Shown here: in pieces, positions 1 to 7,641 of the stretch
Numbering within the stretch: position 1 is the first letter of the stretch
Layout: the number at the start of each line of letters is the position of its first letter
Source: Paenibacillus lutrae
Lineage (GTDB): Bacteria > Bacillota > Bacilli > Paenibacillales > NBRC-103111
NCBI RefSeq assembly: GCF_009757775.1
Contig: NZ_RHLK01000005.1
Span: forward strand, 211,767 to 275,766
Length of the DNA stretch: 64,000 bases
Reading direction: 5' to 3'
Position numbers and translations under genes: made by a program
The notes under the pieces: model-generated
Told to the model about the DNA's origin: nothing
Databases searched by the model: none
What the model saw: only the letters and a program-made list of their open reading frames with translations

Positions 1-1
1 A

Positions 2-82
2 AAGGAGACTCTCTCCTTCGTCAAGCTGAGCGAGCTGTACAAGTCTCCAGCCCCAGATGCCGGACCCGAGAGCGGGTCATGA
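2..82 (+). CDS. C-terminal end of an unidentified protein (partial)
   Basis: An open frame enters from the left edge and stops at TGA 80-82, giving 26 residues that end in a Ser/Pro/Gly-rich tail (SPAPDAGPESGS). It is followed 24 nt later by a strong hairpin terminator, which is what one expects at the end of a real plus-strand gene. The fragment is too short to name a family. An overlapping frame ending at 129 is also open, but it runs into the terminator stem. Confidence 0.4.
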   Translation, partial: KETLSFVKLSELYKSPAPDAGPESGS

Positions 83-106
83 GCAGATTTCGGGTCTGCG
101 CCAAAA

Positions 107-152
107 GCCCGCGGTCAGTTCGAAACTGACCGCGGGCTTCTTTGGTATTTTT
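107..152 (+). terminator. Bidirectional rho-independent terminator
   Basis: A perfect 14-bp stem (107-120 with 124-137) around a 3-nt loop. It is followed on plus by a T-rich run (TTCTTTGGTATTTTT) and on minus by CTTTT. It lies between the convergent partial gene and the minus-strand FN3 gene ending at 172, so it can serve both. Confidence 0.85.
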
Positions 153-171
153 ATCGGAGCAGATAGGCTGC

Positions 172-1836
172 TTACAGCGGAATTGGCGGTTCTACAGGCG
201 CACCGCTCTCTATGCTGTCGTATGTACTCACTTCGAATGTAATAATTTTATCATACAGGATATAATCCTTACGGTTCTTGAAAGGTCCCTTGTTATTGTT
301 GTGCTTGTCTATGGCAAACATAACGGGACCCGTACCTGCTGCACGGCCTTCGTACCAAGCGATAAAGGCATTCACTTCGTTCATTGAAAGATCATATTCT
401 TTGTCCGTTCCGTTATTCAGTGTAATCACTAGAATCGCGCTTTCACCGGACGGTTCTTCAACCGGAGGCACAACAACGGTTCCCGCTTTTGGCGTCGCGG
501 ATGCTTCGTTGGAAGGAAGGCTCTCTCCGGAAGCATTGACAGCTGTCACGACGTAGTAATAGGTCGTGCCATTTACTACGCTCGTATCTGTGTAGGCGCT
601 CCCTGCAGCTGTACCGATTGCAGCGTAAGGTCCGCCCGCTGTTGCGCTGCGCTTAACGTTGTAGCTCACGGCGTTCACTGAAGCATTCCATGCCAGGTTT
701 ACCTTGGTATCTCCCCCAACTGCTGTCAGATTAAGCGGAGTGGCAGCGGGTGGTTCAGTGCCTTTGCCGAAGACGTTCCATTCGTAAGCGTAGGTTCCTT
801 GTTTAAGTACGACTGTAGATACATTGACTATAGGAATCGGTAAAGTCTCTACTGTATCACTCTTTGTCGGCGAATAGGAATCTAACAAGTTGTTATCTGC
901 ATCATAAAATTCAATTACAGCCTTGGCATCAGACTTTACAATTACCGACTCCACCACTTTTGGAGACGAGAAAGTATGCCAAACTATTTGATTGGCCATA
1001 CCGACATAATTAGAACCGTTATTATCCGTTAGTAGCCGAACAGTTGTCAGTGGATTGGTTATTGCAGTTCCTGCTTTTAAGACTATTCGATCCAACAACC
1101 CACCTGTATATTTCGTTGCCGCTGGTCTAATGAGTTTTTCTGGAGAAGGCGCACTTTCACCTGATTCGTTGACGGCCATAACTACATAGTAATAATTCGT
1201 ATCATTTTTTACATCTTTATCTGTATAGGACGTACCCGATACATTTGCTAATAAAGCATACGGTCCTCCTGGAGATGCGGAACGCTTCACATTATAGGAT
1301 TTTGCTCCTGTTGAGTCCCAGTCCAAATCGACACTCTTATCCCCTCCTTGAATCCAATTAATAACTGTCGGTAATGGTGTGGCTGTCGGAGTACTGAAAA
1401 CATTCCATTCGTAAACATACTTACCTTGTTTAAGCACCACTGTGCTAACGTTTTGTACTGGAGCCGGCAATGATTCCATACCATCGCTCGTTGCAGTTGT
1501 ATAAGAAGTGAGAAGATTTTGTCCTGTATCGTAAAATTCAATGATAGCTTTAGTGTCAGACTTTACAATCACCGCACGAATTTCTTGGGGTGAAGCGAAC
1601 GTATGCCAAACCATTTGATTCGACATACTTATATAATTCGTCGGATTACCATCCGTAAGTTGTGCTACACCTGAGCCTGTGGGTTGAGTAATTGAAGGAC
1701 CCATTTGTAGATTTATACCATCTAGCAGACCACCCGTGTATTTGCTGGATGCGGCAAAAACAGTATTACTTAACATAATAGAATAACAAATAAGCACAAT
1801 AATAAGAATTGCTAATTTCAACTTCTTTAGTTTCAT
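172..1836 (-). CDS. Secreted protein with duplicated unnamed module and two FN3 domains
   Basis: A 554-residue protein with a Sec signal peptide (KKLK, then a hydrophobic run, cleavage near ANTVFA-AS about residue 29). The body is A-FN3-A-FN3-C. The A module of about 115 residues (starts KYTGGLLD, ends YEWNVF) occurs twice, near 32-150 and 242-360. Each copy is followed by a fibronectin type III domain. The last 80 residues form a separate domain with FEVSTYDSIESG near the end. Start ATG 1836 is preceded by GGAGGAAA. It probably acts outside the cell, binding a surface or polysaccharide (inference). The A module resembles no family I can name; a jelly-roll carbohydrate-binding fold is possible. 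Its upstream region is very AT-rich. Confidence 0.8.
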   Translation of the reverse strand: MKLKKLKLAILIIVLICYSIMLSNTVFAASSKYTGGLLDGINLQMGPSITQPTGSGVAQLTDGNPTNYISMSNQMVWHTFASPQEIRAVIVKSDTKAIIEFYDTGQNLLTSYTTATSDGMESLPAPVQNVSTVVLKQGKYVYEWNVFSTPTATPLPTVINWIQGGDKSVDLDWDSTGAKSYNVKRSASPGGPYALLANVSGTSYTDKDVKNDTNYYYVVMAVNESGESAPSPEKLIRPAATKYTGGLLDRIVLKAGTAITNPLTTVRLLTDNNGSNYVGMANQIVWHTFSSPKVVESVIVKSDAKAVIEFYDADNNLLDSYSPTKSDTVETLPIPIVNVSTVVLKQGTYAYEWNVFGKGTEPPAATPLNLTAVGGDTKVNLAWNASVNAVSYNVKRSATAGGPYAAIGTAAGSAYTDTSVVNGTTYYYVVTAVNASGESLPSNEASATPKAGTVVVPPVEEPSGESAILVITLNNGTDKEYDLSMNEVNAFIAWYEGRAAGTGPVMFAIDKHNNNKGPFKNRKDYILYDKIITFEVSTYDSIESGAPVEPPIPL

Positions 1837-1996
1837 TTCTTTTCCTCCATTTTAAGTTAATTTCCATAAACATAATACTATATACCTATATAAAAGTCTT
1901 GTATTATATTTTTATATGTAAAATAAATAATATATAAATTATATATAAATACCTAAAAATAGCTTTCAGAAACTTTATTCCATTTATAAGATAGGA

Positions 1997-2107
1997 TCAA
2001 AATACCTTACATCTAAATAACCAGTCGCCGCAAAACAACCGGCAACTGGTTAAAGTCCATCCATGGAATAATGATTCCCGGCCCATCTCACTTACAATTT
2101 CTTTCAC
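1997..2107 (-). CDS. Possible small ORF, 36 residues
   Basis: GTG at 2107 lies 9 nt after a strong GGAGGT site, and the frame runs to TGA at 1997-1999 (begins VKEIVSEMGRES). A hairpin (2019-2051) sits inside the frame, which argues either for a structured RNA rather than a peptide or for a coding hairpin. No family is recognised. It lies downstream of the oxidoreductase terminator-like stem and upstream of nothing obvious on the same strand. Confidence 0.3.
   Translation of the reverse strand: MKEIVSEMGRESLFHGWTLTSCRLFCGDWLFRCKVF
2019..2051. repeat. Imperfect hairpin in AT-rich gap
   Basis: Arms AACCAGT-C-GCCG and CGGC-A-ACTGGTT pair around a 9-nt loop. There is no convincing U-tract on either strand, so it may be a processing or RNA structural element rather than a terminator. 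The gap 1837-2018 upstream of the FN3 gene is otherwise featureless AT-rich DNA that must hold that gene's promoter. Confidence 0.45.
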
Positions 2108-2142
2108 TTTTTTAGCACCTCCAGACTAATCTTGCTGGCAAC

Positions 2143-2205
2143 GTAAAAACACCTTCAAGGTTGTCCCCTATCTTACGACAGGGCCACATTCTCCTGAAGG
2201 TATTT
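2143..2205 (-). terminator. Terminator-like structured element after the quinone oxidoreductase
   Basis: Read on minus, an outer stem AAAATACCTTCAGG pairs with CCTTGAAGGTGTTTTT around a 30-nt internal region that can itself fold (TGTC with GACA, or CCCT with AGGG). The T-run after the stem fits a terminator for the gene ending at 2268. The large structured loop is unusual for a simple terminator. Confidence 0.5.
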
Positions 2206-2267
2206 TGATTGTCTCACGTTAGGAATTCACTCCCCGCGTAACCTGGTTGCTTTTGCTTTTTTCTTAG

Positions 2268-3269
2268 TTATTCCGCATCCGCTGTAATATCCAGAATGAT
2301 CTTGCCTTTGTTGGCATTGGCCTCCATCATTTCATGCGCATCCCTCACATGGCTCCAAGGGAAAATCCGGTCTATGACAGGATAAATGCTGCCATCCGCG
2401 AACTTAGGACCCATGCTCCGCCAGAATTGCTGAGTCAGACGGATTTTGTCTTCCCGGCTCCGGCTGCGAAGCGTGGAGCCGATGATCGAGATCCGCTTCA
2501 TGAGCAGCGGATTCAGGTCGAATGTATCCATCGGCACTTTGGAGCCTCCGGTCATCCCGACCAGGATAATGCGGCCCCCGACGGCCGCGCTGGCTAGATG
2601 ATCGGCGAAATACGATGCGCCGACGAGATCAAGCACCAGGTCACTCCCGTGACCGTGCGTGGTTTCCATAAGCCATGGCACAAATGAGCCTTGGCGGTAG
2701 TTCCAGCCGGAATCTGCCCCCAGCTCCTGGCAATACAGGAGCTTCTCCTCGGAGCCGGCTGTCACAAGCACGCGGGCGCCATACTCACGGGCCAGCTGAA
2801 TGGCGGCCGTGCCGACTCCGCTCGCACCGGCATGGATGAGCACGTAGTCTTTCTCCTGGATACTTCCAAGCTGCACGAGGTTCAAGTAAGCGGTCAGGAA
2901 AGCTTCCGGAATTGCCGCGCCTTCCGCATAGCTGAGACCGGCGGGCAGACGCATCGCCATTCCCGCGGGGATCGCCGCACGCTCCGCATAACCTCCACCG
3001 GGAAGCAGCGCACATATACGCTCCCCTTCACGCCAGCCGGTTACGCCGGATCCGACACCGATCACGACACCCGCTATTTCAAGGCCAAGTATATCGGACT
3101 CACCCGGAACAGCCGGATATTTGCCTGCTCGCTGTAAGATATCGGCCCTGTTGAGCCCGGCCGCTTTTATCTGTATAAGTAATTCCCCGTCGCCTGCGAC
3201 AGGTTCTGGACTTTCCCCGATATACAGCTCCTCTGTACCGCCAAATTGTTTGATATGTACCGCCTTCAT
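2268..3269 (-). CDS. NAD(P)H:quinone oxidoreductase, zinc-free MDR (PIG3-like)
   Basis: A 333-residue medium-chain dehydrogenase/reductase without zinc ligands. The N-terminal GroES-like fold begins MKAVHIKQFGG and contains AAGLNRADILQR. The Rossmann segment carries VLIHAGASGVGTAAIQLA, the NADPH-binding signature of the quinone oxidoreductase branch. The family reduces quinones or enones with NADPH in the cytosol. A GTG at 3278 is in frame, but GAGGAG ends 8 nt before ATG 3269 and almost abuts the GTG, so ATG 3269 is preferred. The promoter region carries a tandem 14-bp repeat, which suggests a dedicated regulator. Confidence 0.85.
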   Translation of the reverse strand: MKAVHIKQFGGTEELYIGESPEPVAGDGELLIQIKAAGLNRADILQRAGKYPAVPGESDILGLEIAGVVIGVGSGVTGWREGERICALLPGGGYAERAAIPAGMAMRLPAGLSYAEGAAIPEAFLTAYLNLVQLGSIQEKDYVLIHAGASGVGTAAIQLAREYGARVLVTAGSEEKLLYCQELGADSGWNYRQGSFVPWLMETTHGHGSDLVLDLVGASYFADHLASAAVGGRIILVGMTGGSKVPMDTFDLNPLLMKRISIIGSTLRSRSREDKIRLTQQFWRSMGPKFADGSIYPVIDRIFPWSHVRDAHEMMEANANKGKIILDITADAE

Positions 3270-3294
3270 CGGGCTCACTCCTCTTGGTTGATAA

Positions 3295-3322
3295 ACATTA
3301 AGAACTAGACATTAAGAACTAG
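3295..3322. repeat. Tandem 14-bp direct repeat in the oxidoreductase leader
   Basis: ACATTAAGAACTAG occurs twice head to tail with no mismatch (3295-3308, 3309-3322). The second copy also completes an ACTAG-N10-CTAGT palindrome. It covers the predicted transcription start of the minus-strand quinone oxidoreductase, so it is a candidate operator. Confidence 0.7.
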
Positions 3323-3329
3323 TATACCA
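3321..3329 (-). promoter_or_regulatory. Extended -10 promoter for the quinone oxidoreductase
   Basis: On minus the sequence reads TGGTATACT, an extended -10 with TATACT at 3321-3326. No good -35 lies 17 nt upstream. The predicted start near 3314 falls inside the 14-bp repeat. Confidence 0.5.
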
Positions 3330-3533
3330 CGCACAAGTCTCAAATGCTTGCCGGCGCAGGCTTAGTGAACTTTGAGCCGCTTGTGATGTCCGTTGCCGGA
3401 ATCAGCTAACCGCTTTTATTTTCTGTATACGAAGCAGGATACGGGAAGTCTAATGACCTGATTCGGCGTATAATGGATCTAATAAACGGAACGATCCATT
3501 TCTATTACCAGGTGAAAGAGAGGTTTTCTTCTC

Positions 3534-4679
3534 ATGCAGACATCCAGTAAATCAACGAACCGATTGTGCCGGCTATTCCAATTAAAATACCCGCTCATTC
3601 AAGCCGGTATGGCGGGCGGCACGACAACACCCGCTCTGGTTGCGGCTGTATCCGAAGCGGGAGGACTTGGCACTTTGGGCGCCGGATACATGTCCCCCGG
3701 CGCTATCCGCCAGGCGATCCGCGATATACGCGAGCTGACCGCACGACCTTTTGCAGTCAACCTTTTTATCTTGCCCGAACCGGGGCAAGCTCCCGGTGAA
3801 ACGCAGCAAAGAGCCCGGGCCGACAGCGCTTGGCGTCTCCTCGCACCCTTGCGGGAGCGGCTGAATGTCCGCGAGGACGGGCCGCCGGCCGTGTGGAGCG
3901 AATCCTACCGGGAACAGCTCGCCGTCCTGCTGGACGAGCGGGTACCGGTCTTCAGCTCCACCTTCGACGTGCCGGATGCGGATACTTTTGCCGAGTGTAC
4001 GAGACTCGGCATCCGCACCATCGGCACCGCGACCACCGTGCGCGAAGCGCTGCGGCTCGAGCAGGCGGGCGTTGACGCCATCGTTGCGCAGGGCGCCGAA
4101 GCGGGCGGCCACCGGGGCACTTTCCCCGGTGAGGGCGAGCCGCCGCTGACCGGCACGATGGCACTCGTGCCGCAAATCGCCGGCAGCGTGCAGGTGCCCG
4201 TAATCGCAGCCGGCGGCATCATGGACGGCCGGGGCATCGCTGCCGCCCTTGCGCTCGGCGCCGAAGCCGTACAGCTCGGTACAGCTTTCCTCACCTGTAC
4301 CGAGAGCGGTGCACATCCCGCGCATAAGGCAGCGGTCTTGGGATCGTCCGATGAGTCGACGATGCTAACGCGCGCTGTCTCCGGCAAGCATGCCCGCGGC
4401 ATCCGCAGCCGCCTGCTGGAGGAGCTGGAGCCGCTGGCCGGACAGCTTCCCGCCTATCCGGCGCAGAACGCGCTCACCCAAGAAATTCGGCGTACAGCGG
4501 CCAGATCCGGCAATCCGGCGTATATGGCTATGTGGGCGGGCCAAGCTTCCCCGTTAGCGCTGGAGACCTCGGCCGCCGAATTGGTAACTCGGCTAATGGA
4601 TGAGACGGATCAAGTTCTCTCCCGGCTTGCAGCGGTTCATATGAAGACGGATCATTCGGCCGGTCCCTGCATAACTTGA
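3534..4679 (+). CDS. Nitronate monooxygenase (2-nitropropane dioxygenase family)
   Basis: A 381-residue FMN-dependent TIM-barrel enzyme that oxidises alkyl nitronates to carbonyl compounds and nitrite. Visible marks are the N-terminal YPLIQAGMAGGTTTP, the AQGAEAGGHRGTF loop with the family histidine, the phosphate-binding AAGGIMDGRGIAAALALGA and the QLGTAFLTCTES segment. GAGAGG precedes ATG 3534. A TATAAT at 3469-3474 is a likely -10. The gene is a single unit closed by a strong hairpin. Some relatives are enoyl-reductase-like, so the substrate is not certain. Confidence 0.85.
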   Translation: MQTSSKSTNRLCRLFQLKYPLIQAGMAGGTTTPALVAAVSEAGGLGTLGAGYMSPGAIRQAIRDIRELTARPFAVNLFILPEPGQAPGETQQRARADSAWRLLAPLRERLNVREDGPPAVWSESYREQLAVLLDERVPVFSSTFDVPDADTFAECTRLGIRTIGTATTVREALRLEQAGVDAIVAQGAEAGGHRGTFPGEGEPPLTGTMALVPQIAGSVQVPVIAAGGIMDGRGIAAALALGAEAVQLGTAFLTCTESGAHPAHKAAVLGSSDESTMLTRAVSGKHARGIRSRLLEELEPLAGQLPAYPAQNALTQEIRRTAARSGNPAYMAMWAGQASPLALETSAAELVTRLMDETDQVLSRLAAVHMKTDHSAGPCIT

Positions 4680-4748
4680 ATCCGATTGTGTTCAACTGAT
4701 CTGATACAAGCCCGGCAACCTGCCGGACATCCACAACTCCTGCAACGG

Positions 4749-4795
4749 CAAAAAGCCGTCGACCCGATAATAATGGCTGACGGCTTTTCCCTTTT
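4749..4795 (+). terminator. Bidirectional terminator
   Basis: AAAAGCCGTC (4751-4760) pairs with GACGGCTTTT (4779-4788) and is followed by CCCTTTTATT on plus. On minus it gives a matching T-run. It separates the convergent nitronate monooxygenase and stalk-domain hydrolase genes. Confidence 0.85.
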
Positions 4796-4857
4796 ATTAA
4801 CTCTCCTTACAAGCAGCAAAACTCACCCAAACGAAAACGAACGGAACTTTGCGGGGC

Positions 4858-6534
4858 TTACTTGCTTTTTTTGACCCAATCCGCAATATCATGAATAAGA
4901 ACTTCCGGAGCGTTCGCCGGAAGGCTGTACTCTGCTCCCGTTGATTTCTGGTCGAACTCTGTGAAGACATGATTCACTTTCGGATACATTTTATACTGTA
5001 CGTTCGTGCGCTCTTTGAGAGCTTCTTTCCATTTATCCAGATGATAGGACAGCACCTGGGAATCATTATCCCCTTGCAGGATTAGCATTGGCGTTTTCTG
5101 GTTCTTGGCAATAGCGGATCCGGAATAGTTGCGGAAGTCCATCCACCAGTAAGTGTTGCCGAGCTGCAGTTCTGCAGGAAGATTCGTCGTGGAGTACTTC
5201 GGATCTTTGATCAGTTTAACCTGACTTTCCCAGAAAGTTACTTGCTGCTCCAGGGCAGCCGTATCCGTACCCAGTTCCTTGGCAATCTTCAGCTGGTGCT
5301 TGGATTGCTCCAGTACGACATCTTCTATCGAATTCGTAGGACCGGCCAGAACGACAGCGCCAGCTATATGATTCTTCGTATCCGACTCAATAATGCGGGG
5401 AACCAGCATCCCCCCTTGACTGTGACCTGCTACATAGATCTGCCTAGGATCAATGCCTTCGGTTTGTGCGAGCATGTTAACCGCATAAACGGCATCGTTT
5501 ACCGTTTCATCCTGTACCGTAAAATCAGCTTTCTGCGATTTAAACGGATGTTCGCGTGTGACTTTCTCATAACGCAAAGTTCCGATTCCTTGCGCAGCCA
5601 GTCCGACGGAAAGATCACGGAACAGTTTCGATGAACCCATCGTCTCATCGCGGTCATTGGAACCTGAGCCATGCACAAGCACGATGACCGGATGCGGACC
5701 TGCTGTGCTAGGCAGGGTTAACGTTCCCGGAAGAGCCAGCCTGCCCTCCCCGATTTTCACTTCTTTCTCGGTATAGGCGGCAGGGTTATCATAGGCCGGC
5801 TTGACATAATTACTCGGCATATAGTACTGCGGAATAAACAAATCATTGATCTGGCTGTTGTCGTCAAAACGGACCGTGACCTGGAAAGGATAACTGCTCT
5901 CCGTTTCATAAGTCAGATACACGTTATCGTGGACGGAGTTTTTTTCCTTGCCCGATTGGGTCTGCCCCTTCATTTCACCATATACGCTGGCAAAATAGGA
6001 CCAGTAGTAGCTAAGTTTGTTCTCATTCAGACTTTTCCGGAGATCCTCATTAAACATCGCGTATGCTGGCTGGCTTTCCCCCTGGTTCAAATAGCTGACA
6101 AAAGCGTTCGCTTTGGCCTCCAGATCCCCTGCCGGCAGAACCAGTTCATTCTTATGTAGATCCCACGATACAGATGTATGTAACACTTTCTTAAAGAACC
6201 CGAGCGGCACAACTGTTTTGTCTTTCACGATTTGTACAGCATTGTCCAAATCAACCTTCTCGCCATTCACAACGGCGGTCTTCTGATCAATCGTCAGAAT
6301 AATCCGGTCACTGCCCTTGGAAATCGTAACCGTGCGGTCATCCTGATTCCAGGTCACGCTCGCTCCTGCGGTTTCACTCAGAAGACGTAAAGGCACGAGT
6401 GCTGAATCCGCATGAGCGGCAGACTGTACCGCTGCCGGTGAATTCGCAAGAACTGCAGGCGCAGCCGGAGCTAGAGAAGCAAGCAAAAATGAGGCAAGTG
6501 CAGCGGTTCGCCATACTGGCAAGATTTTTTTCAT
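4858..6534 (-). CDS. Secreted alpha/beta hydrolase with copper-amine-oxidase-like stalk domain
   Basis: A 558-residue exported protein. It has a signal peptide (MKKILPVW, hydrophobic to about residue 30) and a stalk domain of the copper amine oxidase N-terminal type (about 45-130, with ALVPLRLLSE and TVVPLGFF). A DUF3887-like segment (about 135-240) precedes a C-terminal alpha/beta hydrolase. The nucleophile elbow is GHSQGG, with an acid in LQGDND and the histidine in KVNHVF. It probably hydrolyses an ester or peptide at the cell surface; the substrate is unknown. The longer frame to 6639 runs through the predicted -10, while GGGGGATT sits just before ATG 6534. Confidence 0.85.
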   Translation of the reverse strand: MKKILPVWRTAALASFLLASLAPAAPAVLANSPAAVQSAAHADSALVPLRLLSETAGASVTWNQDDRTVTISKGSDRIILTIDQKTAVVNGEKVDLDNAVQIVKDKTVVPLGFFKKVLHTSVSWDLHKNELVLPAGDLEAKANAFVSYLNQGESQPAYAMFNEDLRKSLNENKLSYYWSYFASVYGEMKGQTQSGKEKNSVHDNVYLTYETESSYPFQVTVRFDDNSQINDLFIPQYYMPSNYVKPAYDNPAAYTEKEVKIGEGRLALPGTLTLPSTAGPHPVIVLVHGSGSNDRDETMGSSKLFRDLSVGLAAQGIGTLRYEKVTREHPFKSQKADFTVQDETVNDAVYAVNMLAQTEGIDPRQIYVAGHSQGGMLVPRIIESDTKNHIAGAVVLAGPTNSIEDVVLEQSKHQLKIAKELGTDTAALEQQVTFWESQVKLIKDPKYSTTNLPAELQLGNTYWWMDFRNYSGSAIAKNQKTPMLILQGDNDSQVLSYHLDKWKEALKERTNVQYKMYPKVNHVFTEFDQKSTGAEYSLPANAPEVLIHDIADWVKKSK

Positions 6535-6627
6535 AGAATCCCCCTGATAGTAGTGTTGATAGAGTCGTAATGATAACGGTAAGGAAGATCGAAATCTGTT
6601 AGGTTCCATATTTTTCTTCCGTTTTCT

Positions 6628-6636
6628 AGTATAACA
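6628..6636 (-). promoter_or_regulatory. Extended -10 promoter for the stalk-domain hydrolase
   Basis: Minus strand TGTTATACT (TATACT 6628-6633), about 90 nt before ATG 6534. No clear -35 was seen. Confidence 0.45.
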
Positions 6637-6737
6637 CAAACCTGATAGACAGATAGGGACCGGGGTCTCAGACCGGCTGCTCTAGTTCTGCGTTGCTGAA
6701 AGGGTTCAAGAGACGGTGTTCACCTAAACAGGCATAC

Positions 6738-6771
6738 CAAAAAAAGACAGACCCCGATCCGGAATCTGTCT
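6738..6771 (-). terminator. Terminator of dps
   Basis: On minus, AGACAGA pairs with TCTGTCT around a GC-rich loop and runs into TTTTTTTGG. It begins 28 nt after the dps stop. Confidence 0.85.
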
Positions 6772-6798
6772 ATCCTCTGGTAGTAACGGACTTGGATT

Positions 6799-7251
6799 TT
6801 AGGCGTCCAGAAAAGCTCCAAGCATCCAGATATGCTTCTGCAGGTTACCTTGAGTTCCAATCAGCATATCTGCGGTCGGTTCGTCATTTTCCTGCTGCGC
6901 GGTTTCAATGCCTTCTTGCAGAAAAGCAACCATTTGAAGAAAATCCTCACGAATGGCTGCCACCATCTCTTCGGAAGATTCTTTACCGGAAGCTTCTTTC
7001 AGACGGGTTTCTTGGAGAGTCTCGCCATACGTTCCGATCGGCTTGCCGCCCAGTGCGAGAACGCGCTCCGCAAATTCATCCACATATTGGCCTGCTTCAT
7101 TATATAATTCCTCAAACTTCGCATGCAGCGTATAAAAGTGAGGGCCTTTTACATTCCAGTGATAATGCCGCAGTTTCATGGAGAATACATTCCAATCGGC
7201 AGTCAGTTTGATTAAGTGTTGGTTTGTTGTCATAGCTGTCATTGTTGTCAT
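6799..7251 (-). CDS. dps: Dps-family ferritin-like protein
   Basis: A 150-residue Dps protein, the usual length. The ferroxidase-site signature is present: H-x-WNVKGPHF near residue 30 and the D/E pair in LHAKFEELYNEAGQYVDEFAERVLALGG. Members form dodecamers that oxidise and store iron with peroxide and protect DNA in the cytosol. GGAGGT precedes ATG 7251 by about 10 nt; internal ATGs at codons 4 and 7 leave some doubt on the exact start. A sigma-A promoter with an adjacent PerR/Fur-type box lies upstream, matching the PerR control of the Bacillus relative MrgA (established there, inferred here). Confidence 0.92.
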   Translation of the reverse strand: MTTMTAMTTNQHLIKLTADWNVFSMKLRHYHWNVKGPHFYTLHAKFEELYNEAGQYVDEFAERVLALGGKPIGTYGETLQETRLKEASGKESSEEMVAAIREDFLQMVAFLQEGIETAQQENDEPTADMLIGTQGNLQKHIWMLGAFLDA

Positions 7252-7311
7252 AGTTGATCAACCTCCGTGTATGAATTGTCACATCTTGTGCTGCTTATTT
7301 CTTATATACTT

Positions 7312-7340
7312 ACTATAACAGACAGCTTAATTATAATCAA
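7312..7340 (-). promoter_or_regulatory. Sigma-A promoter of dps
   Basis: -35 TTGATT (7335-7340), a 17-nt spacer and -10 TATAGT (7312-7317) on minus, about 60 nt before the start codon. Confidence 0.75.
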
Positions 7341-7347
7341 TACTAAT

Positions 7348-7362
7348 TTATAATAATTCTAA
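7348..7362. promoter_or_regulatory. PerR/Fur-type box upstream of dps
   Basis: On minus the site reads TTAGAATTATTATAA, one mismatch from the Bacillus PerR consensus TTATAATNATTATAA. It ends 8 nt before the -35 hexamer. From sequence alone a Fur or Zur site cannot be excluded. Confidence 0.65.
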
Positions 7363-7371
7363 TTAAGGTCG

Positions 7372-7518
7372 ATTCGTGCTGAAAACCCTCGTGTGACAGG
7401 CCCTTCCCACCAACATGGAAATATGGCTACTCCGTTTCCTTCCCGCACATTGTTTGTCGGCAGGTCATCTTTGCGCGGAAGAATTTCTACCTTGTTTTAT
7501 CCGCAGAAGCAAACAAGA
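7372..7518. other. Non-coding stretch between dps and topB
   Basis: Apart from the topB terminator hairpin at 7519-7544, I see no gene, repeat or RNA signature here. Open frames present have no ribosome site. Confidence 0.5.
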
Positions 7519-7546
7519 AACGGAGATCCGCTGGGATCTCCGTTCT
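7508..7546 (-). terminator. Terminator of topB
   Basis: AACGGAGATCC (7519-7529) pairs perfectly with GGATCTCCGTT (7534-7544) around GCTG. On minus it is followed by TCTTGTTTG, a weak T-run. It lies about 100 nt past the topB stop. Confidence 0.6.
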
Positions 7547-7641
7547 TTGGCCGGGGGAACAGGCCGTCTATACCCTATTGGATTACCAATCTTACCTTTC
7601 TGTTGAAACACCCATGCACAATACAAGCTTATACCTTGCCG

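Noticed and set aside
2131..2142. TGCTGGCAACGT as another 5S remnant
   Set aside because: Only about a dozen bases match the 5S end, and flanking bases do not; chance is sufficient.
3582..4325. 247-codon minus-strand frame opposite nitronate monooxygenase
   Set aside because: Shadow of a GC-rich gene with a complete FMN-binding signature on plus.
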